Of a DNA stretch of 6,173 nucleotides, positions 1 to 6,173 are shown in pieces. The stretch lies in the NCBI GenBank assembly GCA_030838305.1, contig JAUTWY010000035.1, positions 1-6,173 of the forward strand, written 5' to 3'. The notes beneath the pieces are model-generated. The model worked only from the letters and a program-made list of their open reading frames with translations, had not been told where the DNA came from and ran no database searches. The translations under genes were made by a program, and so were the position numbers. Position 1 is the stretch's first letter. Every line of letters starts with the position of its first letter. This stretch comes from Acidobacteriaceae bacterium (GTDB lineage: Bacteria; Acidobacteriota; Terriglobia; Terriglobales; Acidobacteriaceae).

Positions 1-2
1 TT

Positions 3-2417
3 CGCGAAGGCTGGCAAACGCGTTCGCGCATTCAGAATCCCACCATGCCACCCGACAACATGAACGATGAGGGCGATGGTGCTGAGGGTTCCTTCTTCCC
101 CAGTTCGGCGCAGGTCTACGGCAAGCAGAAAATTCCCAGTAAGTTTTTCATGGAGTCCGAATCCTGCAAGCGCTGCCACGAAGATATTTACAACCAGTGG
201 TTCAGTTCAGCCCACCATTTCTCTTCGTTCAACAATCAGTGGTACCGCAAATCGATCGAGTACATGCAGGATACGGTTGGCACCAAGCCGTCGAAATGGT
301 GTGGGGGATGCCACGATCCAGCCGTTCTATATAGCGGCCTGATGGATACGCCAATCAAGCAAATCGTGCACCGTCCCGAGTCACAGGCTGGCCTTGGCTG
401 CATGATGTGCCACTCCATCGCCAACGTTAAGAGCACCATGGGCCAGGGAGATTTTTATCTGGAGTATCCCAAGCTTCATGAACTCGCCGCAACCCAGAAT
501 CCGGTGGCGCGCGCCCTGCACGATTTCCTGATCCGCTTAAATCCTGAGCCGCACCGCCGCGTCTTCCTCAAGCCGTTCATGAAAACGCAGACCGCCGAAT
601 TTTGTTCCACCTGCCACAAAGTACATCTCGATGTGCCGGTGAATCACTATCGATGGGTCCGCGGTTTCAACGAATACGACAATTGGCAAGCAAGCGGCGT
701 TTCGGGACAAGGCGCGCGCTCCTTCTACTATCCCCCGAAGCCCCAGCAGTGCGCCGATTGCCACATGCCGGCGGAGTCGTCGCATGACGCGGGAAATGTC
801 GACGGAGTCGTACACTCGCATCGCTTTCCCGGCGCAAACACCGCACTCCCCGTTGCGAATGAGGATGCTGCGCAACTCGAACTGACCGAGAGCTTTCTCA
901 AGAGCGGGGCATTAACGGTCGACATTTTTGCTCTCTCGCCTGCCCCGCTTCCGCTGAAACCCGGCGCTACAACTCAATCGGAACTCGCCACAACGTTTGC
1001 CGTAGGCGAGGAAGCCGAAACCAAAGTTGCTCCCGGCGCTGGTGGAGAAGTCGCACCGGTCACCGCTCCGCTGAACCTCGTGCGGCCGCCATTGCGGCGC
1101 GGCGACACCGTGCGCGTGGATGTCGTCGTGCGCACCAAGAAGGTAGGGCACTTTTTCCCCGGCGGCACCGTCGACGCCTACGACACCTGGCTTGAGCTAA
1201 AGGGAACCGACGATAAAGGCCAGACCATCTTCTGGAGCGGCATGGTTGAGGATGGCGGTAAAGGTCCCGTGGAAAAGGGCGCGCATTTCTACCGCTCGTT
1301 GCAGATCGACGCGCACGGCAATCCCATCAACAAGCGCAATGCCTGGGCGACGCGGGCCGTCGTGTATGTGCGGCTCATTCCGCCGGGCGCGGCAGACACG
1401 GTGCACTACCGAATGTCGATTCCTGAAAATGCCGGCAACAATATCACGCTCCACGCGCGCCTTTGCTATCGCAAGTTTTCGTGGTTTGGGACGCACGAGT
1501 CTTTCGCCGGCCAGCCTGACCCGGCATCGCCGAACGCGGTTACGCCTGACTACGACGACCGTCCAACAGTGTTCACCGCATCGCTGAGTGGCGTTTCGGC
1601 GAAGCAGGAAAAGATTCCGAATCTGCCCATCGTCACGGTGGCAGAGTACGAAGTGACACTACCCGTGCTCGGGCACAACGCGCCTGCCCCTGCGCCTCAG
1701 ACCATCGTGAAAAAAGAGGAATGGCAACGGTGGAACGACTACGGAATCGGCCTGTTTCTCCAGGGTGACCTGAAAGCAGCCGCCGCCGCGTTCCAGAAAG
1801 TCACTGAAGCCGATCCGGGCAATCCCGATGGCTGGGTGAATATTGGCCGCGCCGCGGTACAGGAAGGCGACATGGACCGTGCTCGCACCGTTCTCGAGAA
1901 GGCGCTGGCATTGTCTCCGAAGCTCGCGCGTGCCAACTACTTCTATGCCCGGGTGCTGCGCTCTGACGGAAATTATGAGGGCGCTGCCGCCCGCTTGCGC
2001 ACGGTTCTAACCCAGTATCCGCGTGACCGCGTCGCACTCAATGACTGGGGCCGAATTCTGTTTCTGCAGCGCAAATATTCTGATGCGGTAAAAACTTTGC
2101 AATCTGTTCTGGCGATCGATCCGGAAGATTTGCAGGCGCATTACAATCTGATGCTGTGCTACAACGGTCTCGGCAACGAGAAGCTGGCGAAGCAGCACGA
2201 AGCGCGTTACATGCGATTCAAGGCTGATGAATCGTCTCAGGCGAGTACAGGACCGTACCGTCAGTTGCATCCTGAAGATAACAACGAGCGCCAGGGAATT
2301 CACGAACACGTTTCCGTGCCCCTTGCCACATCACGCGCACGAAAAGTCGCCTCGGCTGTCCAGTCGGGCAAAGCCGTGCCCGCTCCTGCCGCCATTCCTG
2401 CCGGGGCTTCCAGGTAA
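3..2417 (+). CDS. Multihaem c-type cytochrome with C-terminal TPR domain (5' end outside window)
   Basis: Probable periplasmic or membrane-attached electron-transfer protein. Residues are numbered from the first in-window ATG at 45, but the frame is open without a stop back to base 3, so the real start, and any signal peptide or membrane anchor, lies upstream. Five CxxCH haem-attachment sites are at residues 41-45 (CKRCH), 86-90 (CGGCH), 119-123 (CMMCH), 187-191 (CSTCH) and 236-240 (CADCH). The Y-x-x-W-x-x-S-x-H pattern at 49-57, just after the first site, resembles cytochrome c554-type proteins, with H57 or H58 a candidate distal ligand; the HSHRFPGAN stretch (257-265) may supply another. 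An Ala/Pro/Glu-rich linker (about 296-345) leads to a beta-rich domain (about 350-540) with a GHFFPGG motif (368-374), as seen in other multihaem cytochromes. Five 34-residue TPRs follow (560-593, 594-627, 628-661, 662-695, 696-about 727), then an Ala/Pro-rich tail. The stop abuts the ATG of the next gene, so co-translation is likely. The substrate cannot be told from the sequence. Confidence 0.92.
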   Translation, partial: REGWQTRSRIQNPTMPPDNMNDEGDGAEGSFFPSSAQVYGKQKIPSKFFMESESCKRCHEDIYNQWFSSAHHFSSFNNQWYRKSIEYMQDTVGTKPSKWCGGCHDPAVLYSGLMDTPIKQIVHRPESQAGLGCMMCHSIANVKSTMGQGDFYLEYPKLHELAATQNPVARALHDFLIRLNPEPHRRVFLKPFMKTQTAEFCSTCHKVHLDVPVNHYRWVRGFNEYDNWQASGVSGQGARSFYYPPKPQQCADCHMPAESSHDAGNVDGVVHSHRFPGANTALPVANEDAAQLELTESFLKSGALTVDIFALSPAPLPLKPGATTQSELATTFAVGEEAETKVAPGAGGEVAPVTAPLNLVRPPLRRGDTVRVDVVVRTKKVGHFFPGGTVDAYDTWLELKGTDDKGQTIFWSGMVEDGGKGPVEKGAHFYRSLQIDAHGNPINKRNAWATRAVVYVRLIPPGAADTVHYRMSIPENAGNNITLHARLCYRKFSWFGTHESFAGQPDPASPNAVTPDYDDRPTVFTASLSGVSAKQEKIPNLPIVTVAEYEVTLPVLGHNAPAPAPQTIVKKEEWQRWNDYGIGLFLQGDLKAAAAAFQKVTEADPGNPDGWVNIGRAAVQEGDMDRARTVLEKALALSPKLARANYFYARVLRSDGNYEGAAARLRTVLTQYPRDRVALNDWGRILFLQRKYSDAVKTLQSVLAIDPEDLQAHYNLMLCYNGLGNEKLAKQHEARYMRFKADESSQASTGPYRQLHPEDNNERQGIHEHVSVPLATSRARKVASAVQSGKAVPAPAAIPAGASR

Positions 2418-2420
2418 ATG
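2401..2420 (+). promoter_or_regulatory. Zero-gap stop/start junction (TAAATG) between cytochrome and propeller genes
   Basis: The cytochrome stop TAA (2415-2417) is followed at once by the ATG (2418-2420) of the propeller gene, in the same reading frame. The only Shine-Dalgarno-like bases are AGG at 2412-2414, three bases from the ATG and so closer than is normal, and a GGGG run at 2403-2406. With no room for an independent leader, gene 2 is most simply translated by ribosomes that terminate on gene 1 and restart (translational coupling). The coupling is inferred; the junction itself is seen directly. Confidence 0.6.
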
Positions 2421-4118
2421 ACAAGAACTCAAAGGTTGAATTCACGCTTAGCCCTTTTGGCTGCCACTTTCCTGACGGCGGCTCCGCTTCATTCCGCCGC
2501 GCAGCAAGTTTTCCGCGACGTCACGACGCCAGCCGGAATCCATTTCACCCACAACAACGGCGCCTTCGGAAAAAAGTGGCTCCCCGAAACCATGGGTCCG
2601 GGCTGCGCCTTCATTGATTACGACAATGATGGTTATCCCGACATTCTGCTCATGAATGGCGAAGACTGGCCCGGGCACGCTCATGCCGGCGCAACCACTC
2701 CCAAGCTTTTCCATAACAATCGCAACGGAACTTTCACCGATGTAACCCGGCAGGCGGGATTGTCCGTTCCCATGTTCGGATTGGGCGCGGCGATTGGGGA
2801 CTATGACAACGACGGCTTCGACGATATCTTCATCACCGCCCTCGGACAGAGCCATCTCTTCCACAACAACGGCAACGGTACTTTCACGGAGGTGACGAAG
2901 CTTGCAGGAGTGTGGGGGCCGAATGAGTTTTCGACCAGCGCCGCATGGCTCGATTATGATCGCGACGGCAAACTTGATCTGGTTATCGCGAATTACGTTC
3001 GCTGGAGCGAGCAGACCGACCTCTACTGCACGCTCGACGGCGCACGCAAATCGTACTGCACTCCCGAGTCCTACAAAGGCACATCGGTCCGCCTGTGGCA
3101 TAACCTCGGCGGCGGCAAGTTTGAAGATGCTACGCAGAAAGCGGGCCTCGGCGACCCAACTTCGAAGAGCCTGGGTATCGCCATTCTCGACTACAACGCC
3201 GATGGCTGGCCTGACATTCTGATTGCCAACGATACGCAGCCCAACAAACTCTATCTCAACAAGAAAGACGGAACGTTTGAAGAGCGAGGAGTCCCGTCGG
3301 GTATCGCCTTCAGCGAAGATGGAGTGGCGCGTGCCGGCATGGGCGCCGATGCCGCTGACTACGATCGCAGCGGACATCCCAGCGTGATTATCAGCAACTT
3401 CGCCAATCAGATGGTCTCGCTCTATCACAACGAAGGCAACGGCCTGTTTGTGGACGAAGCTCCGCAATCCGAGGTCGGCCGAGCCACCTTAGTGACTCTC
3501 GGATTCGGCTGCTTCTTCTTCGATTACGATAATGACGGCTGGCCGGATATTTTCGTCGCCGATGGGCACATTGAAAACCAGATCGAACGCGTGCAGAAGC
3601 GCGTCAGCTACGCCGAGCCCTCGCACTTGTTCCGCAATCTTGGGGGAGGCAAGTTTCAGGAAGTGACGGCGCAGATGGGCCAGGCCTTTGCCGCGCCTAG
3701 AGTGGCGCGGGGCGCGGCTTACGCTGATATTGACAACGACGGATTTCTCGACGTTCTGGTCACCACCAACGCTGGCCCGGCATTCTTGTTCCACAACGAG
3801 GGCGGAACAAATCACAGCCTGCGACTGAAACTGGTAGGGACGAAGTCCAACCGTGACGGCATCGGCGCGGTGGTACGGGTGACCTCGGGAAGCGAAAAGC
3901 AATGGAAGATGCTGCGCTCCGGCTCGAGCTATCTCTCGCAGAGTGAACTGGTGCTCACTTTTGGGCTTGGCACATTAACAAGGGCCGACGCGGTTGAAAT
4001 TCAATGGCCCAGCGGGCAGATGGATAAGCTATCGAACATCGCTGCCGGCGAGACCGTGACCGTCCAGGAAGGTAAAGGCGTGATTGCGAACCGGCCGTAC
4101 GCCAAGTCTGCGAAATAG
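2418..4118 (+). CDS. Secreted CRTAC1-type protein: seven-bladed FG-GAP/VCBS propeller with ASPIC/UnbV domain
   Basis: Complete 566-residue protein, probably acting in the periplasm or outside the cell. It opens with a clear Sec signal peptide: basic start (R3, R6, R10), hydrophobic core (about 11-22) and an S-A-A cleavage site before Q29. Seven Asp-rich calcium-type loops of the D-x-D-x-D-G-x-x-D form begin at residues 67, 128, 179, 258, 314, 369 and 437, matching a seven-bladed integrin-alpha-like propeller. Several are preceded by a F-x-N-x-G-x-F-x-D/E-V-T type strand. The loop at 314-322 is degraded (S318 and S322 replace Asp). The ASPIC/UnbV domain spans about 478-546, with DGIGA (480-484), YLSQ (505-508), FGLG (515-518) and WPSG (530-533). 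A Cys pair (C204, C214) sits in an insertion between blades 3 and 4. The family occurs as cartilage acidic protein in animals and as UnbV-type proteins in bacteria; its biochemical role in bacteria is not established. Position directly behind the cytochrome gene suggests a partner protein. Confidence 0.95.
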   Translation: MTRTQRLNSRLALLAATFLTAAPLHSAAQQVFRDVTTPAGIHFTHNNGAFGKKWLPETMGPGCAFIDYDNDGYPDILLMNGEDWPGHAHAGATTPKLFHNNRNGTFTDVTRQAGLSVPMFGLGAAIGDYDNDGFDDIFITALGQSHLFHNNGNGTFTEVTKLAGVWGPNEFSTSAAWLDYDRDGKLDLVIANYVRWSEQTDLYCTLDGARKSYCTPESYKGTSVRLWHNLGGGKFEDATQKAGLGDPTSKSLGIAILDYNADGWPDILIANDTQPNKLYLNKKDGTFEERGVPSGIAFSEDGVARAGMGADAADYDRSGHPSVIISNFANQMVSLYHNEGNGLFVDEAPQSEVGRATLVTLGFGCFFFDYDNDGWPDIFVADGHIENQIERVQKRVSYAEPSHLFRNLGGGKFQEVTAQMGQAFAAPRVARGAAYADIDNDGFLDVLVTTNAGPAFLFHNEGGTNHSLRLKLVGTKSNRDGIGAVVRVTSGSEKQWKMLRSGSSYLSQSELVLTFGLGTLTRADAVEIQWPSGQMDKLSNIAAGETVTVQEGKGVIANRPYAKSAK

Positions 4119-4215
4119 AAAAGAAACCGTGAAGACCACGAAGTATTCGCGAAGAATGAATCTGTAAGTTTCCCTTAGTGTGCCTTCGTGCCCTTTGTGG
4201 TTAAATTCCTAATCA
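4119..4215 (+). other. Only intergenic gap, between gene 2 and gene 3
   Basis: Ninety-seven non-coding bases that are visibly more AT-rich towards the right end. They contain the imperfect inverted repeat annotated separately and an 8-base palindrome TTCGCGAA at 4146-4153. No canonical Shine-Dalgarno precedes the ATG at 4216, and no convincing sigma-70 type -35/-10 pair was found; TTAAAT at 4201-4206 is the only vaguely -10-like string. No T-run follows the inverted repeat, so it is not a classical intrinsic terminator. Whether gene 3 shares the transcript of genes 1 and 2 therefore cannot be decided. Confidence 0.7.
4125..4202. repeat. Imperfect inverted repeat, 19-base arms (possible REP-like element or mRNA hairpin)
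   Basis: Left arm 4125-4143 reads aaccgtgaagaccacgaag. The right arm 4184-4202, reverse-complemented, reads aaccacaaagggcacgaag. Fourteen of 19 positions are complementary, and in RNA three more would be G-U pairs, leaving two mismatches; the loop is about 40 bases. The arms carry CACGAAG/CTTCGTG at the inner end and AACC/GGTT at the outer end. Similar CTTCGTG...TTTGTGGTT strings are, from memory, common between genes in some soil bacteria, which would make this a dispersed palindromic element; a genome-wide count would be needed to show that. It could also slow transcription or shield the 3' end of the upstream message. Confidence 0.5.
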
Positions 4216-6173
4216 ATGACTCTGCGAATTTCTGTTGTCCTCGCTGGTATTTTCCTGGCCGCATTCGGCTTGTTCGCGACCGCGCCCCAAAGCCAAACGA
4301 AAGCGAACCCAGTCGAGGCCGCGCGCCTGAACAATCTGGGCGCCGCCTACATGAACCAGCAACTTTTCGAGAAGGGACTGAAGTCCTTCCGGCAGGCGGC
4401 GGATCTCGATCCAAAATTAACCATCGCGCATCTTAACGAAGGAATCGCGCTTCTGAACCTGCAGAAGATTGACGAAACCAGAGCCGCCCTCGACGCCGCG
4501 CTCGAGCAGGATCCAAAGATTCCAAACGCCTGGTACAACCTGGGCCTTCTCGAGAAAAATACCGGCGATGCTCCAGCCGCGATCGACGCGTTCAAGCACG
4601 TAATAGAAATTGATGCCAACGACGCTGACACTTGGTACTTCCTGGGTGCTTCCTACGTGCAAGCCAAACAGTTTCCCCAGGCCATCGAAGCCTTTCAGCA
4701 CGCCCTGCAACTCAACCCAATCCACGCCTCCGCCGAGTTCGGCCTGTCACGCGCCTATCAGCAATCGACCGACCTCGACCACGCCCGCGAGCATTTGAAA
4801 AAATTCCAATCCATCACGCAAAACAAAATTGGCGCGCCCATGAGTCTCGCCTACGGCGAGCAGGGAAAGTATTCGCGTGCCGTCGAGTCGCCGTCGGTGG
4901 TGTTGAAAGCGCCCGCGCAGATCAAAGTTCGCTTTGTGGATGTGACGAAGGAAGCTGGGATCGTCGACACGACATCCTCGAAATCCGGCGATAGCCATTC
5001 GCTGTCAGCTCCTGGAGCATGTTTTCTCGACTACGACAACGATGGCCGCGTTGATCTTTTTCTTCCCGAAAGTGGAGTCCATGGCGGCATGGCGCTTTAT
5101 CACAACCTGGGGAATGGCAAGTTCGAGGACGTAACGAAGAAAGCGGGGATTGATTCGCTGCAGCACGGTATTGGATGCACTTCGGGTGACTATGACAACG
5201 ACGGTTTTACCGACATCGCGATAAGCTTTGGCGATCGCGTCATGCTGCTCCACAACGAAAAGGATCGAACCTTCAAAGACGTGACGCAACAGGCAGGGAT
5301 TAAAAGCGGTTGGTTCACGACTGGGTTGACTTGGGTAGATTACGATCACGATGGTGATCTTGACCTCCTGGTCGTCCGAGAGGCACGAACCGATACCGCA
5401 ACCGTTACGGGCGCACTCGAGACTTGGCGCAATAACGGGAACGGCACTTTCACCGATACAACGGACGAAGTCGGATTCTCGAAAATTGCCCCCTCTATCT
5501 TTGCCATCGGGACCGATTACAACAACGATCGCGCCGTGGATATCGTCACTAACCAGAACAATGCCGTGCCGGTGTTCTTCGAAAATCCAAGGCAAGGCAA
5601 ATGGAAACGAGTCGAACCATGGACCGCGGCGAAGGTGAACAGTACAACTGGAGCGGCGGTGCTCGATTTCGACCACGACGGGTGGATGGACATCGTGTTC
5701 ACCCATGGAGGCCAGGGCTCGGGAGAGCCTGCCATTTCTCTTTGGCGCAACAATCACGGCAAGAGCTTTGACCGCGTCCAACTACCCGAGACGAACTGGG
5801 CGCGCGCCTACGGCGTCGCCGCCATCGACTACGACAACGACGGCTGGATCGATCTCGTCGCCGTCGGCGAGACCAAAGAAGGCAGAGGCGAAGTGCGCCT
5901 CTTCCGCAATCTCGGTGCTGATGGTTTCAAGGACGTCACCGCTGATGTTGGTCTCGACAAGATCCAACTCAAAAATCCACGCGCGATAATCACCGGCGAC
6001 TACGACGGAGATGGTGCGACCGACCTTCTGATCACGCAGAATCATCGCCCCGCCGTGCTGCTGCGCAATGAAGGCGGCAATCAAAATCACTGGCTGCGTC
6101 TTTCGCTCAAGGGACTGAACGACAACAAGAGTGCCATCGGCACCAAAGTCGAAGTGTTCGCGGGCGGCAACCG
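4216..6173 (+). CDS. Exported TPR / FG-GAP propeller / ASPIC-UnbV protein (3' end outside window)
   Basis: The frame runs from ATG 4216 to the window edge without a stop (652 whole codons). An in-frame TAA at 4210-4212 makes this the most upstream ATG possible, and it yields an N-terminal hydrophobic segment (about 5-21, after R4) that looks like a signal peptide ending near A-T-A (21-23). Proline at the next position makes exact cleavage doubtful, so an uncleaved anchor is possible. Five consecutive 34-residue TPRs follow (34-67, 68-101, 102-135, 136-169, 170-203). Seven FG-GAP-like calcium loops begin at residues 272, 325, 375, 434, 484, 538 and 595; the fourth (DYNNDRAVD) has Arg for the usual Gly. 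The final residues (about 624-652) match the start of an ASPIC/UnbV domain, as at 465-489 of gene 2, so about 50-70 residues are probably missing. Role inferred: periplasmic scaffold or binding protein working with the cytochrome and propeller encoded upstream. No Shine-Dalgarno is visible. Confidence 0.92.
   Translation, partial: MTLRISVVLAGIFLAAFGLFATAPQSQTKANPVEAARLNNLGAAYMNQQLFEKGLKSFRQAADLDPKLTIAHLNEGIALLNLQKIDETRAALDAALEQDPKIPNAWYNLGLLEKNTGDAPAAIDAFKHVIEIDANDADTWYFLGASYVQAKQFPQAIEAFQHALQLNPIHASAEFGLSRAYQQSTDLDHAREHLKKFQSITQNKIGAPMSLAYGEQGKYSRAVESPSVVLKAPAQIKVRFVDVTKEAGIVDTTSSKSGDSHSLSAPGACFLDYDNDGRVDLFLPESGVHGGMALYHNLGNGKFEDVTKKAGIDSLQHGIGCTSGDYDNDGFTDIAISFGDRVMLLHNEKDRTFKDVTQQAGIKSGWFTTGLTWVDYDHDGDLDLLVVREARTDTATVTGALETWRNNGNGTFTDTTDEVGFSKIAPSIFAIGTDYNNDRAVDIVTNQNNAVPVFFENPRQGKWKRVEPWTAAKVNSTTGAAVLDFDHDGWMDIVFTHGGQGSGEPAISLWRNNHGKSFDRVQLPETNWARAYGVAAIDYDNDGWIDLVAVGETKEGRGEVRLFRNLGADGFKDVTADVGLDKIQLKNPRAIITGDYDGDGATDLLITQNHRPAVLLRNEGGNQNHWLRLSLKGLNDNKSAIGTKVEVFAGGN

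Noticed and set aside
1..9. Shared TTCGCGAAG at 1-9 and 4146-4154 as a possible repeat or attachment-site pair
   Set aside because: The match is only nine bases, one copy lies in coding sequence, the flanks differ, and no integrase or transposase is present. Chance is the simplest explanation.
45..47. ATG at 45 as the true start of the cytochrome gene
   Set aside because: The frame is open back to the window edge, no Shine-Dalgarno precedes it, and a start here would leave a haem-c protein without an export signal. An upstream start is far more likely.
2448..3467. Long open frame (339 codons) on the minus strand opposite gene 2
   Set aside because: It lies wholly inside the strongly supported propeller gene. 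Its product is rich in Val/Ile runs that are simply the reverse complement of Asp codons in the D-x-D-x-D-G loops. No domain or ribosome-binding site supports it.
4125..4202. Inverted repeat as a Rho-independent terminator
   Set aside because: The stem is interrupted, the loop is about 40 bases, and no T-run follows the right arm.
5005..5781. Open frame (258 codons) on the minus strand opposite gene 3, and similar ones at 3489-3902 and 5782-6090
   Set aside because: Same mirror effect of GAC/GAT-rich FG-GAP loops, giving repeated VVIV-like strings. The + strand frame carries clear TPR and FG-GAP repeats.
2632..6030. Repeated Asp-codon strings (such as gactacgacaacgatgg) as DNA repeats or a CRISPR-like array
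   Set aside because: They vary at the DNA level, are spaced by blade length and are in frame as calcium-type loops of the propellers. They are protein repeats, not DNA elements.

Overview
The window looks like part of a bacterial chromosome. All three genes are on the + strand and are probably one cluster devoted to the cell envelope or periplasm. Base composition is moderately GC-rich by eye. Large CRTAC1-type (ASPIC/UnbV) propeller proteins, TPR proteins and multihaem c-type cytochromes side by side are typical of soil and sediment lineages such as Acidobacteriota. That assignment is an inference from protein style, not from any marker gene; related phyla are possible.

Layout. (1) From the left edge to 2417 is the 3' part of a multihaem cytochrome gene. 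It has five CxxCH haem sites, then a beta-rich domain, then five TPR repeats. Its reading frame is already open at the window edge, so the true start and export signal lie outside. (2) From 2418 to 4118 is a complete gene for a secreted seven-bladed FG-GAP/VCBS propeller with a C-terminal ASPIC/UnbV domain. Its ATG directly follows the stop codon of gene 1 in the same reading frame. (3) From 4119 to 4215 is a 97-base non-coding gap holding an imperfect long-armed inverted repeat. (4) From 4216 to the right edge is a third gene, cut off by the window. It encodes an exported protein with five TPRs, seven FG-GAP-like blades and the start of another ASPIC/UnbV domain. The frame stays open for 652 codons without a stop.

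How they may work together. The third protein joins in one chain the two modules carried separately by its neighbours: TPRs, as at the end of the cytochrome, and a calcium-type propeller with ASPIC/UnbV, as in gene 2. This suggests that the cytochrome's TPR domain docks a propeller protein outside the cytoplasm, with the haem domain supplying electron transfer. The substrate and reaction are unknown and I do not assign one. No tRNA, rRNA, CRISPR array, insertion sequence or convincing promoter was seen. Long open frames on the minus strand are mirror images of the Asp-rich repeats, not genes.
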